Positions 20,793 to 31,265 of a DNA stretch of 64,000 nucleotides are shown here, piece by piece; the stretch's first letter is position 1, and every line of letters begins with the position of its first letter. Origin of the DNA: Macrostomum hystrix (Eukaryota; Platyhelminthes; Macrostomidae). The notes beneath the pieces were generated by a model. It did not search any database, was not told where the DNA came from, and was given only the letters and a program-made list of their open reading frames with translations. The DNA lies in assembly GCA_950097015.1 (NCBI GenBank), contig CATNEN010000034.1:5033501-5097500 (forward strand), given 5' to 3'. A program made the position numbers and the translations under genes.

Positions 20793-23155
20793 ACAATGGA
20801 GTATCTAGCGCCACAGTCTTATTGACTTTTAAATATAATAATTATTTATCCTTTTCAAATCTCGAAATGATCATTGTACAGCTATATATATAAAGATCTC
20901 AATGCACAATTCACTATACTGTTGTGCACCCTTCACACCCTCCACAATCACAGTCAGTACACTATTGCTAGCCTTAACAATATACATGCACGAATAAAAA
21001 TTACCTTCATTCCAATATACTCTACTTTAGTAGAGACTCAAAGAAATGATTTGTTAACTCAAACCATTGTACTATCCAAAATTAGTAAAAAACATACTAA
21101 AAGCATTATAAATTAGTAAACCATGTTCATGTAGCCAGTCAAAGAATTCTCAAATGATGTGTGAATTTTTTGTGTTCATTCAGCACACACTTCCACACAA
21201 ACAAAGCAAAAATGGGAATAAACCCACAAATTTGTTTTATTTTATAAATTTCATCTTTGGAAGCAGGCTGAGTTTTTGAAAGGGCTTTTTTATTCAGTTT
21301 TATAACTTCACTTGTCGCCAAATTGGTTGTTGCCGATTAACTTGTTGCCAAATTGACTGGCACCCATGGCTCATTACTATCCACTGTGATTTTCTTCTGA
21401 ATGACTGACTAAATGACCATTTTCACTTGTTGCTATTTGTTGTTCTTTGTTCATTTTATTGTCTTAGATATTCTGTGATGAGGACATGCAATTTCAAAAG
21501 TAAAAGTAATTATGTGAAACAAAGTGAAACATTGCTTGCCTCACAAAGCCAAAATTCAATGTGAGGCAAGTGCATGCTAACTATGCATGCCAAATTTGGT
21601 AGGCAACATCAATGTAAGCCCAAATGCATATACTACATGATCTAGATTAGCTATGGCTATCAAGTAGATAGTGTCTACACTTGGATGCACTTGACTTGTA
21701 ATTATTGGTCTTGAAATCCAGACAGTGTGATGCAGTGTTCATTAAGGCAGTCAGCACACCAGAGTAAACTCAAGCATGTCAGGACAGGATATAATACTGT
21801 ATTGCAACATCTTAGCATTGAGACACTTCATAAAAAAGGAGAGTTTGTCCTATCCAAGATTGGATGTTGCTAGTATTTCTGTGATTTTTCTACTGTTGGC
21901 TCTTTTGTACCATGTGACCAATGCTCTTCTTCAAACTATCATTGTCTGGTGGCATGTTGGCAGTTAGCAGCATGGCAGAGATCTCCTTTGGAAGATTGGT
22001 AACCAGGTAGTGAAACTGCCAAGGTGATGTGGGCCAGGTCAATTTGGGATTCCAATATTCAATACTAGGTATCCAGATTACTGCAGTAAAATGCAGAAGA
22101 TATAACAGACATGCGGCTTTGGTGTTGCCAACTAGGCAGCAAGCTAGGCATGTTGAAGTCCAAGTGTGATTGCCTCAGTCAGTTCTCAATACAACTCTTG
22201 CTGTTGGTTCACCTGTTGCTGTTGTTGCTGCTGCTGAAGGCTTTGATCCTGAATGGATGTCATATTGATCCACCTCATGGACCAGTTATGATGATTTTTA
22301 GTTCAAAATTAAGCAAATTTGGTAGTTTTGGTTCGATTGAGAATGTCAATTGGTTGATTGATAAAAAAAGACTTAAATGTTTTTGCTTATGGGACCTTTT
22401 GTATTTATAGATATACAGCAGAATAACCAGATATTTAGAGAAAAGGGTAAGGTTAAAAAGTGTAATAAAACTATTTAGATAATATTACTTTTATGTTTTG
22501 TTTTAAATTTGTTTGTTTTATGTTTAAAACAAAATATGTTTTGTGTAGAGAAAATGTATGCATTTATTGATATAATACTAATAACATTACTTATGACAAT
22601 ATGACAATACACTATGGTAGAAAATAAAGAATAGACATTAGTTAAAATTAGATGTTCAACATAAAAAGTATGATATAGAGGTAGCATTAAAAGCTATTTA
22701 ATAGAATGTTATTCCTGTCATTAACAAAGAGAGTGTGCTTGATGTTTCTGTCAACAAATTAAGATTTGTTTGTGTTTTTTAATGGTAATTGAGACTATAT
22801 ATTTGAAATTGCTATAGAATGCTAGCAGAATTTGCTTGCTATCTGCATAATCCATGAGCAACCAGGCATCACAAAGGTCACATTGGATCTAGCTGTGATT
22901 TAGTTAAGTCACTTATTAGGTGCCATTTGTTACAGCTGTTGAAGTTTGCTCTTGGGATCCCTTTTGAGATAATTCCAAATGACCTGTCTCACTCTATGAG
23001 ACAAGGAATTTTGAATGCATGGACCTCTGAATATGTTGTCTGTTCATGTAAAGAAATTATAAATTATCTTAAAAATACTTAAAGTACCTTAAAAAAACGC
23101 AAAAGCGAAAGCAAATCACTATATCTCACGGTAGTTTCATAACATTTAAGTAACC
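20793..23155. other. AT-rich intergenic DNA, possibly decayed mobile DNA
   Basis: Frames at 20874-21116, 21139-21321 (minus), 21776-21967, 22111-22410 and 22475-22687 (minus) are short and match nothing I know. The last stretch (about 22920-23080) has an open frame ending NAWTSEYVVCSCKEIINYL but no start or family. The SDE2 promoter or an undetected first SDE2 exon should lie here. Confidence 0.35.
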
Positions 23156-24157
23156 ATGGTAACCGACACAATCGGCAACAACTGCTACTACACTTGTCAT
23201 GGCAAGATAATTGGCACACCGGAGGAGCTGGCAGTCGCTCGCGCCTCAGGCCAGCCGTTGCGTGCTTGGCCACGCCTCCTTGGCGGCAAAGGCGGCTTCG
23301 GCTCATTGCTGCGCTCAATCGGCTCCCAGATAGACAAGACTACTAATAAAGAGATGTGCCGCGATCTGAGCGGCCGCCGAATGCGCGACGTTAATAATCA
23401 GAAGCGCCTGGCTGACTGGGCCGCCGGCGCCGGCGCCAGGGCCGCCGAGCGTCAGAAGCGTCGGGAGGAGAGGCGCCAACGCAGGCGCCAATTGTTGGCC
23501 TCCGCCGACGGCCCGTCTGGTCACGTGATGGAGGATGGCAGCTACCTGGTTGAGAAGGATCGCATTGTTGACTCGGTATTCACCGCTGTCAAGGAGGCCT
23601 TGGATCCAACTAGGAAACGGTCAGCTGATGGCACTGCCGCAGCATCTGGACCCAGTAGCTCCTCAGCCGGACCGTCTAGGCCTGTCAAGCTGGCCAAGAA
23701 ATGGCTGGACGCTGATCTCGCCGAGCTAGAGAGCGGCAGCGGCTCTTCTAGCAGCTCATCTGACGACTCCAATGATGCCAATTCCAACGAGGAAGAAGCG
23801 CAAGGCGAAGCTGCTGAGCCTGAGCATAGTGAGCAGTTGAAAGAAATTGATGATAAGCAGGCGCCCGAAGTGCCTGTGGAAAAGCCAGTCATTTCCGAGC
23901 AGCAGAAGCAGCCACTAGAAGCTGAAGTCGAACCTAGCAACGACGCCACAGCCGAAGAGTTAATGGACCTTTCTACCATAGACAGTTTGGAGGCAGCCGA
24001 GGCGCTGGGATTGGATAGGCTTAAAAATCAATTACGCCTGCGCGGCTTGAAATGCGGCGGAAATCTGCGCGATCGAGCTCAACGCCTGCTGGATGTCCGC
24101 GGACTGGCGCCAGAGCAGTACCCGCCTGCTCTGCTGGCCAAGCCGCCAAGGAAGTGA
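23156..24157 (+). CDS. SDE2: SDE2 homologue: ubiquitin-like N-terminus cleaved before KGGFGS, coiled region, C-terminal SAP
   Basis: The 333-codon frame has the SDE2 signature LLGGKGGFGSLLRSIGSQ (residues 41-58), then DKTTNKEMCRDLSGRRMRDV. In eukaryotes the ubiquitin-like fold is cut after GG (here 43-44), exposing Lys-Gly-Gly on the C-terminal product, which acts in splicing, replication-fork protection and genome stability. A basic helix (AERQKRREERRQRRR) follows, then an acidic Ser/Glu-rich linker, then a SAP-type DNA-binding segment at 272-333 with ALGLDRLKNQLRLRGLKCGG. The start is uncertain: from this ATG (good context AACCATGG) only about 44 residues precede the cut, while the human protein has about 78, so beta strands 1-2 of the fold are missing. 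An acceptor-like TTTAAG lies just upstream, so a further 5' exon or a trans-spliced short form is possible. Confidence 0.93.
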   Translation: MVTDTIGNNCYYTCHGKIIGTPEELAVARASGQPLRAWPRLLGGKGGFGSLLRSIGSQIDKTTNKEMCRDLSGRRMRDVNNQKRLADWAAGAGARAAERQKRREERRQRRRQLLASADGPSGHVMEDGSYLVEKDRIVDSVFTAVKEALDPTRKRSADGTAAASGPSSSSAGPSRPVKLAKKWLDADLAELESGSGSSSSSSDDSNDANSNEEEAQGEAAEPEHSEQLKEIDDKQAPEVPVEKPVISEQQKQPLEAEVEPSNDATAEELMDLSTIDSLEAAEALGLDRLKNQLRLRGLKCGGNLRDRAQRLLDVRGLAPEQYPPALLAKPPRK

Positions 24158-24322
24158 CGTGACTGAAATGCCGATCAGGCTAGCCTATATTACACTACTA
24201 TAAGTAGTAGGGTACGGTTTTTAAGCGTTGCAAACTCATGTTTATGTATGAAACGCGTTTAATTCGTATTTTTATTATTCGGTTTTTGTAAAAATGGACC
24301 CTTTTTAATCGAAAACAAAATC

Positions 24323-24328
24323 AATAAA
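24323..24328 (+). terminator. Polyadenylation signal of SDE2
   Basis: AATAAA lies about 165 nt downstream of the SDE2 stop codon and upstream of the 20-bp array. Confidence 0.7.
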
Positions 24329-24436
24329 TTAGTCAGGCAAAAATAGAACTAATTTTTGGTTGGGCGAATTAGAGGTTGATTGTTTTTTTAATCTTAGTCC
24401 TCTTATATAAGTTGATTTTTCAGATAAAATTTTAGG

Positions 24437-25950
24437 CGTTCATATTGGATGCTAGATGTTCAGGTGAAATGCTTGATGTTCAGATGGGATGCTAGATGTT
24501 CAGATGGGATGCTAGATGTTCAGATGGGATGCTAGATGTTCAGATGGGATGCTAGATGTTCAGATGGGATGCTAGATGTTCAGATGGGATGCTAGATGTT
24601 CAGATGGGATGCTAGGTGTTCAGATGGGATGCTAGATGTTCAGATGGGATGCTAGATGTTCAGGTGAAATGCTTGATGTTCAGATGGGATGCTAGATGTT
24701 CAGATGGGATGATAGATGTTCAGGTGAAATGCTATATGTTCAGGTGAAATGCTAGATGTTCAGATGGGATGCTAGATGTTCAGATGGGATGATAGATGTT
24801 CAGGTGAAATGCTATATGTTCAGATGGAATGTTAGATGTTCAGATGGGATGCTAGATGTTCAGATGGGATGCTAGATGTTCAGATGGGATGCTAGATGTT
24901 CAGATGGGATGCTAGATGTTCAGATGGGATGATAGATGTTCAGGTGAAATGCTATATGTTCAGGTGAAATGCTAGATGTTCAGATGGGATGCTAGATGTT
25001 CAGATGGGATGATAGATGTTCAGGTGAAATGCTATATGTTCAGATGGAACGTTAGATGTTCAGATGGGATGATAGATGTTCAGGTGAAATGCTATATGTT
25101 CAGGTGAAATGCTAGATGTTCAGATGGGATGCTAGATGTTCAGATGGGATGATAGATGTTCAGGTGAAATGCTATATGTTCAGATGGAATGTTAGATGTT
25201 CAGATGGGATGCTAGATGTTCAGATGGGATGCTAGATGTTCAGATGGGATGCTAGATGTTCAGATGGGATGCTAGATGTTCAGATGGGATGATAGATGTT
25301 CAGGTGAAATGCTATATGTTCAGATGGAACGTTAGATGTTCAGATGGGATGATAGATGTTCAGGTGAAATGCTATATGTTCAGGTGAAATGCTAGATGTT
25401 CAGATGGGATGCTAGATGTTCAGATGGGATGATAGATGTTCAGGTGAAATGCTAGATGTTCAGATGGGATGCTAGATGTTCAGATGGGATGCTAGATGTT
25501 CAGATGGGATGCTAGATGTTCAGATGGGATCCTAGATGTTTAGATGGAATGCTAGATGTTCAGTTGAAATGCTAGATGTTCAGTTTAAATGCTAGATGTT
25601 CAGATGGGATGTTAGAGGTTCAGATGGGATGCTAGATGTTCAGATGGGATGCTAGATGTTCAGATCTGATGCTAGATGTTTAGATCTGATGCTAGATGTT
25701 CAGATCTGATGCTAGATGTTCAGATCTGATGCTAGATGTTTAGATCTGATGCTAGATGTTCAGATGGGATGTTAGATGTTCAGATGGGATGCTAGATGTT
25801 CAGATGGGGTATTAGATGTTCAGATGGGATGCTAGATGTTCAGATGGGATATTAGATGTTCAGTTGGGATGTTAGATGTTCAGAATGGATGTTAGATGTT
25901 CAGAATGGATGTTACATGTTCAGATGGGATGTTTGATGTTCAGATGGGCT
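24437..25950. repeat. 20-bp tandem array between SDE2 and UBE3B
   Basis: About 75 head-to-tail copies of CAGATGGGATGCTAGATGTT kept in strict 20-bp register. Variants are CAGGTGAAATGCTATATGTT, ...GATAGATGTT, CAGATGGAACGTTAGATGTT and CAGATCTGATGC. The rare CAGATGGAACG unit at 25041 recurs at 25321 within the same variant order, showing a 280-bp (14-unit) higher-order duplication. The 3' end is the most diverged. Confidence 0.97.
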
Positions 25951-26036
25951 TTTAAAATAAAAGTAGTCTATTAACAAAGCTTCCGTGCATCCTCCAGCCC
26001 GCTGGTTTTTCCGCGGTATTTCCCTCGCCTGTACCA

Positions 26037-29000
26037 ATGTTCCTGCCGCCAAGTCAATGCGGCCAGGGCCAATCTGCCCTGATCGAGAAGGCCCGTCGGC
26101 AGCGTGACGAGCGTCAAGGTGAGCGACGCCGCGAACTGTCCGCCCTGCGCCTGCAGGCCTGGTTCAGAGGCCAGCGTGATCGAGTCCACCTGCGCTGTCA
26201 ACTGCGCAATGAATTTCGCGTCGCATTGTCCGCGGCTTCAATCAGCGCCGAGGATCTGCTAACAGCGGCCGCTAAATTGCTCTACGCCTTCAATCCGAGT
26301 CGAGATCTGGCAGATTTCGAAGTGCTAGCTAGGCGCCTAGTGGCCAGCGCCGAATCTGCAGCCTCGCGCTCCGCTTATCCGGCTCTGCTGCTGAAGAAGC
26401 AGCGGGCGGCAGCCTGCGCAGCGCAGCTCGGCCGACTGATGGGCGCCGGATCGGCCTGCCTTGCCGCTCTGCAGCCGGACTCGAACTCCGGCCATCTGCG
26501 CACGGCCAGTGTCTGCCTAAGTGCCCTGTTAGCATTGTCAACACCGGAGCGTTGGGCTTTCCTGTCCACTCTGCCAAATAGGGAGGCCTACCTGACTGGT
26601 CTGCGGCCACTGCTGGTCAGGGCCTACTCAGGCGCGAATGCCTCTAGTTTGTTATTGGCTGTCGGACACCTGCTCTGGCTGGGTCTGGCCCGTCAGAAAT
26701 CGCTGCTATCACCGCTGTTGCTAGGCGCCCTGCTGACTGCGGCTCTGCGGGCTGCCGACCTTGGCGGTTGGACAGCCGACCTGCTGGATGATTTTCTGCG
26801 CCACCTGCTATCCGTGCCTGGACTGGTGGCGCACGCTGCCGCAGCCGGCGATGCCGCCCTGCCTGGCCTGTTGGAGGCCGACGCTGCCGGGCGTCTAGTC
26901 GACCGGCTGGCCGCCTCCGACGCCGAGCCGCTGTGCCGTCAGCAGCCGAAGCCGCTGGACGCTGGCCGCCTGCTGTGCACCCTGGCCAATCTGGTGCAGC
27001 TGGCGCAGCTCGACCTCCGCGTACTGGCCGACCGGCTGCCGGCCTTCTGTCAGGCCGCCTCCGCCCTGCTGCGCCGTCTTCGCCGGCTAGTCGAGAACGG
27101 ACGCGCTGCCTCCAGCACCAGCTGGCACCCGGTGCTTGGCTGGTTCGCTCATCCGTGCGACCGCGGCCTCCAAGAGTCCATGCCAACCGTTGCTAAGCAG
27201 CTGCAGCTGCTCTGCGGCGCCAAGATGGTTCGCCTCCTGTTTGCTGACCTGCTCGGCTACGAGGTGTTCAGTCTGCGTTTTCACGACGAGCTGGCCGCTG
27301 GCGGCAGCGGCGGCGGCGGTGGCGGCTCCAGCGGCAGCGGGATCAGCATCAAACGGCCAACATTTCGCCTGCTGAAAGGCTCCTCCTCGTCATCGAAGTC
27401 GTCCTCGTCTACTTTGCCGACTCCGGCTGGGGCCGGGGCCGCGCCGGCTCCTGTGCAGGAACTGGCCGGCTTGCGGCTGACGGACACTGGCAGCGTTGCC
27501 GGCTCCTCCGGCAGCAAGCGGCAGCAGCAGCAGCAGTGCTGCTGGCTTCGTCATTCAGCTGAGACTGCCTGCCAGCTCTATCTGCGCGCGAGCCGGGCCC
27601 TCTCACAGATGCGCAATGACGTCCTCGGAGCCCTGTGGATGGGCGACCTGCCCAGGCGACTGTGGCGCCTTGTCCAAGCCTGCGGCAGCGCCGCCGACTG
27701 GGCGTCCGCAGCCAGCGCCGCAGCTGCCGAGACGGCCGACCGAACCAGCTGGGAGGACTCGGCAACCGGCGGGCCGCTGCACCTACTCACACTTTTCTGC
27801 GAGAGTCTGGCCGCCCTGCTCACCGTTCTAGACGATGTTGAACTATTTGAGCAGGAGCGCTGCCTACAGCTCGCCGAGTTGGCCTCGTTGGCCGCCTTTC
27901 TCAATCGATTCGTTTATTCGCACGTCTGCACAGTGGGGCCCGATGTGGCCAATGCTGGCCCGGCCTTTCAGGTGAGCTGTCTCTGCCTTATGGAAAATTT
28001 TCCTTATCTGTCACTCCCTGCCATTCCTTATCTGTCACTCCCTGCCATTCCTTATCTGTCACTCCCTGCCATTCCTTATCTGTCACTCCCTGCCATTCCT
28101 TATCTGTCACTCCCTGCCATTCCTTATCTGTCACTCCCTGCCATTCCTTATCAGTCACTCCCTGCCATTCCTTATCTGTCACTCACTGCCATTCCTTATC
28201 TGTCACTCCCTGCCATTCCTTATCAGTCACTCCCTGCCATTCCTTATCTGTCACTTCCCTCAGGCCGCACTCCGCCTGCTAGCTGTGTTGCACACGAAGG
28301 ACACTCGGCATCCTTTCTGCCCGCCGGCCGCCTGGCTAATACCCGGCCTGAAGCCCAACGCATTCCTTGCCGATTTGGAGCGTGAGCGACCGGCCGCTCA
28401 GTTCCTGCTTCGTGCCTGTCCGCACGTGCTGCCTCTGCGTGATCGAATCAGCCTATTCCGCCGTCTGGTCAGATCGGATAAGTTTGCGCTCGGCCTGCTG
28501 GCCCAGGAGATGCCGCCTTCGACACTGATTGTAGTCCGACGCAGTCAGCTAGTTGAAGACGGCTATCGACAGTTGGCCGCACTGCCGGTGCCCAAGCTCA
28601 AGGGTGTTGTGCGAGTTAGATTCGTCAACGATTTGGGCCTAGACGAGGCTGGTATTGATCAGGATGGCGTCTTTAAGGTAAATTTGTTCACCTATTAAAG
28701 TGGATTGAGCATGTGGTGGAGGCGGAATATGGTAACTAGTGTTATAGGTAAATTTATAGGCATTGAACTATTTATTGCATCAGGCTTGTTGGCTATCTGC
28801 TAATTCTAGCAGAATGTGATTTGGCTGTGAGGTAATTACCTCTGGAGGTGATTTGGCTGTGAGGTAATTATCTCTGGAGGTGATTTGGCTGTGAGGTAAT
28901 TATCTCTGGAGGTGATTTGGCTGTGAGGTAATTATCTCTGGAGGTGATTTGGCTGTGAGGTAATTATCTCTGGAGTTGATTTGGCTGTGATGTAATTATC

Positions 29001-30992
29001 TCTGGAGTTGATTTAGCTGTGAGGTAATTACCTCTGGAGGTGATTTAGCTGTGAGGTAATTATCTCTGGAGGTGATTTGGCTGTGAGGTAATTACCACTG
29101 GAGGTGATTTGGCTGTGAGGTAATTACCACTGGAGGTGATTTGGCTGTGAGGTAATTACCACTGGAGGTGATTTGGCTGTGAGGTAATTATCTCTGGAGT
29201 TGATTTGGCTGTGAGGTAATTATCTCTGGAGTTGATTTGGCTGTGAGGTAATTACCACTGGAGGTGATTTGGCTGTGAGGTAGTTATCTCTGGAGTTGAT
29301 TTGGCTGTGAGGTAATTATCTCTGGAGTTGATTTGGCTGTGAGGTAATTACCTCTGGAGGTGATTTGGCTGTGAGGTAATTATCGCATTAAGCGGATGCT
29401 AATCGTGTAGTAATTTATCATGATCAAATTATTGGTTGCAGGAATTCCTTGAGGAAATCCTACGCCGCGTGCTGGATCCAAGCCTGAACCTGTTCAAGGC
29501 CACCGATGACCAGCGCCTGTACCCCAGCCCAACCTCCTGTGTGCAGGAGAATCACCTCCTACTGTTCGAGTTTGTCGGCCGGCTCCTAGGCAAAGCTGTA
29601 TACGAAGGCATCGTGGTTGACGTCGCCTTCGCCACATTCTTCCTAACCCAGATGCTCGATAGGCAGCGGTCTTCATTTTACAGCTTTATAGACGAGTTGG
29701 CTAGTCTGGACGCCATGCTGTACAAGAACCTCACCTTTATCAAGCATTATGAGGGCGACCTGTCTGAGCTGGAGCTCACCTTCAGCTATGACGAGGATGT
29801 GATGGGTCAGGTAAGTTTCTTTTTACAATTCGGATTTAATACCCTTCAGGCGGATATGAAAAACCTTCAGGTGGATCTTAAAAACCTTCAGGCGAATCTA
29901 AAAATCTTCAGGTGGAGTTAAAACATTCTGATAAATATTGAAAACCTTCAGGCGGATCTGAATAAACCTTCAGGCGGATCTGAGTAAACCTTCAAGCGGA
30001 TCTGAATAAACCTTCAGGCAGGTCTGAATAAACCTTCAGGCGGATCTGAATAAACCTTCAGGAGGATCTGAGTAAACCTTCAAGCGGATCTGAATAAACC
30101 TTCAGGCGGATCTGAATAAACCTTCAGGCGGATCTGAATAAACCTTCAGGCAGATCTAAATAAACCTTCAGGCGAATCTAAAAATCTTCAGGTGGAATTA
30201 AAACATTCTGATGAATATTGAAAACCTTCAGGTGGGCTTTTTTACTTTTAAAAACAGTTAAATATAAGCCATTCGCCCTATCCTCAGGTGGTCACGCACG
30301 ACCTTGTGCCTGGCGGCCGATTCGTCGCCCTAACCAATGAGAATCGATTCAGCTACGTACACCTCATGGCCAATCTGCGCATGCACGTACAGATAAGGCA
30401 GCAGGTTTCCGCTTTTCTGCGCGGCTTTCGTCAGCTGGTCAGCGCTGATTGGCTGCGAATGTTCAGCCCGCCTGAGCTGCAGTGCCTAATCGCTGGAGAG
30501 GCCACGGATATCGACCTGGAGGACCTCAAGCAGCATGTCAGGTATTGGCCTGCGAGAATGCAATGTTTATTGATGCCTACTGATAGTAGTTAAATCTACC
30601 CGCATAGGTACTACGGCGGATTCCACAGCGGCCACCGCGTCATTCAGTGGCTCTGGGAGGTGCTTGAACGCGACTTCACCGCAGCCGAGCGGGCTCTATT
30701 CCTCAAATTCGTCACCTCCTGTTCGCGCCCGCCTCTGTTGGGCTTCGCACATCTGCAGCCGCCGCTGTCGATTCGCTGCGTTGAAGTGGCCGAAGATCAG
30801 GACACCGGGGACACCCTGGGCACGGTGCTCAAGGGCTTCTTCCGCATCCGGTCCGGCCGGGACGCCCAGCGTTTGCCAACATCCTCGACCTGCTTCAATC
30901 TGTTGAAGCTGCCCAACTATGCTAAGAAGACCACACTGCGGGACAAGCTCAGATATGCCATCTCTAGTCATTCGGGCTTTGAGCTCAGTTGA
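26037..30992 (+). CDS. UBE3B: HECT-type E3 ubiquitin-protein ligase UBE3B
   Basis: Five exons, join(26037..27971, 28264..28677, 29442..29810, 30288..30541, 30608..30992), give 1118 residues (human about 1068). An IQ-like calmodulin-binding helix occurs at about 38-50 ([12 protein letters not shown]). The middle is Ala/Leu-rich with the family motif [21 protein letters not shown] low-complexity Gly/Ser/Gln insert near residue 420 has no counterpart in vertebrates. The HECT domain spans about 785-1118, including [38 protein letters not shown] and the catalytic Cys1086 (codon 30891-30893) in [16 protein letters not shown]. The protein ends GFELS, as in UBE3B rather than UBE3C. It transfers ubiquitin from E2 through this cysteine; vertebrate UBE3B is linked to mitochondrial and metabolic targets. 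Junctions 1-3 are phase 0. Introns 1-3 are mostly tandem repeat; intron 4 is only 66 nt. A minor doubt is the exact start, though MFLPPSQ matches the family's N-terminus in position. Confidence 0.96.
28004..28258. repeat. 24-bp tandem array filling UBE3B intron 1
   Basis: Ten to eleven copies of a 24-bp unit, core CCTTATCTGTCACTCCCTGC followed by CATT, occupy about 87 percent of the 292-nt intron. The last copy becomes TTATCTGTCACTTCCCTCAG, the working splice acceptor. The array therefore grew out of, or right up to, the polypyrimidine tract. Reading through it gives a false C-terminal extension (PYLSLPAI repeats). Confidence 0.95.
28806..29386. repeat. 32-bp tandem array in UBE3B intron 2
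   Basis: About 18 copies of a 32-bp unit, core GTGATTTGGCTGTGAGGTAA followed by TTATCTCTGGAG. Each unit contains GAGGTAATTA, which resembles a 5' splice site, and some contain the palindrome GGTAATTACC. Variants TATCTC, TACCTC and TACCAC recur in blocks. Confidence 0.95.
29846..30236. repeat. 22-bp tandem array in UBE3B intron 3 with acceptor-like units
   Basis: About 17 copies of AATAAACCTTCAGGCGGATC+TG, diverged at both ends. Each unit has CCTTCAG, a possible 3' splice site. End units read CTTCAGGTGG, matching nine of ten bases of the true junction CCTCAGGTGG at 30282-30291. The units at each end (CAGGTGGA...TTAAAACATTCTGAT) mirror each other, so the whole block may be a nested duplication. 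Confidence 0.94.
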
Positions 30993-31265
30993 ATTTCATT
31001 TTCATTTAGATTTTCACCATTTATACTTCAAAATGATATCTTGTACTTTTCTATACATATCGGCTATTGTACGCGCATTTTTTCTCTAAATAATTATGTG
31101 TTCACGGGCTTAGAGAATCGCTTGTAGCTCGCCACACAAATTGACTTTTGACTTTTGGGACCCTTGGGATTTTGAGAGTCGCAGCTGGAATCGCAGCAAG
31201 AACTCGGTAAAGTTGCTCGCTTGGCAAGTATGATAAATAGAAAGGCGAGAATCAACATTTAACGA
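30993..31265. other. 3' flank of UBE3B
   Basis: AT-rich DNA after the UBE3B stop codon. No canonical AATAAA; AAATAATTATG at about 31087-31097 is the nearest variant. The 73-bp repeat family fades in at about 31110-31265 with fragments such as TTGAGAGTCGCAGCTGGAATC. Confidence 0.4.

Noticed and set aside
26329-27904. Arg-rich minus-strand and alternative plus-strand frames inside UBE3B exon 1.
   Set aside because: They are shadows of the GC-rich coding exon; the plus-strand frame with HECT-family homology explains the region.
27972-28385. Apparent continuation of UBE3B exon 1 through the intron (PYLSLPAI repeats).
   Set aside because: A clear GTGAGC donor and CCCTCAG acceptor remove the array, and only the spliced form restores the conserved UBE3B sequence.
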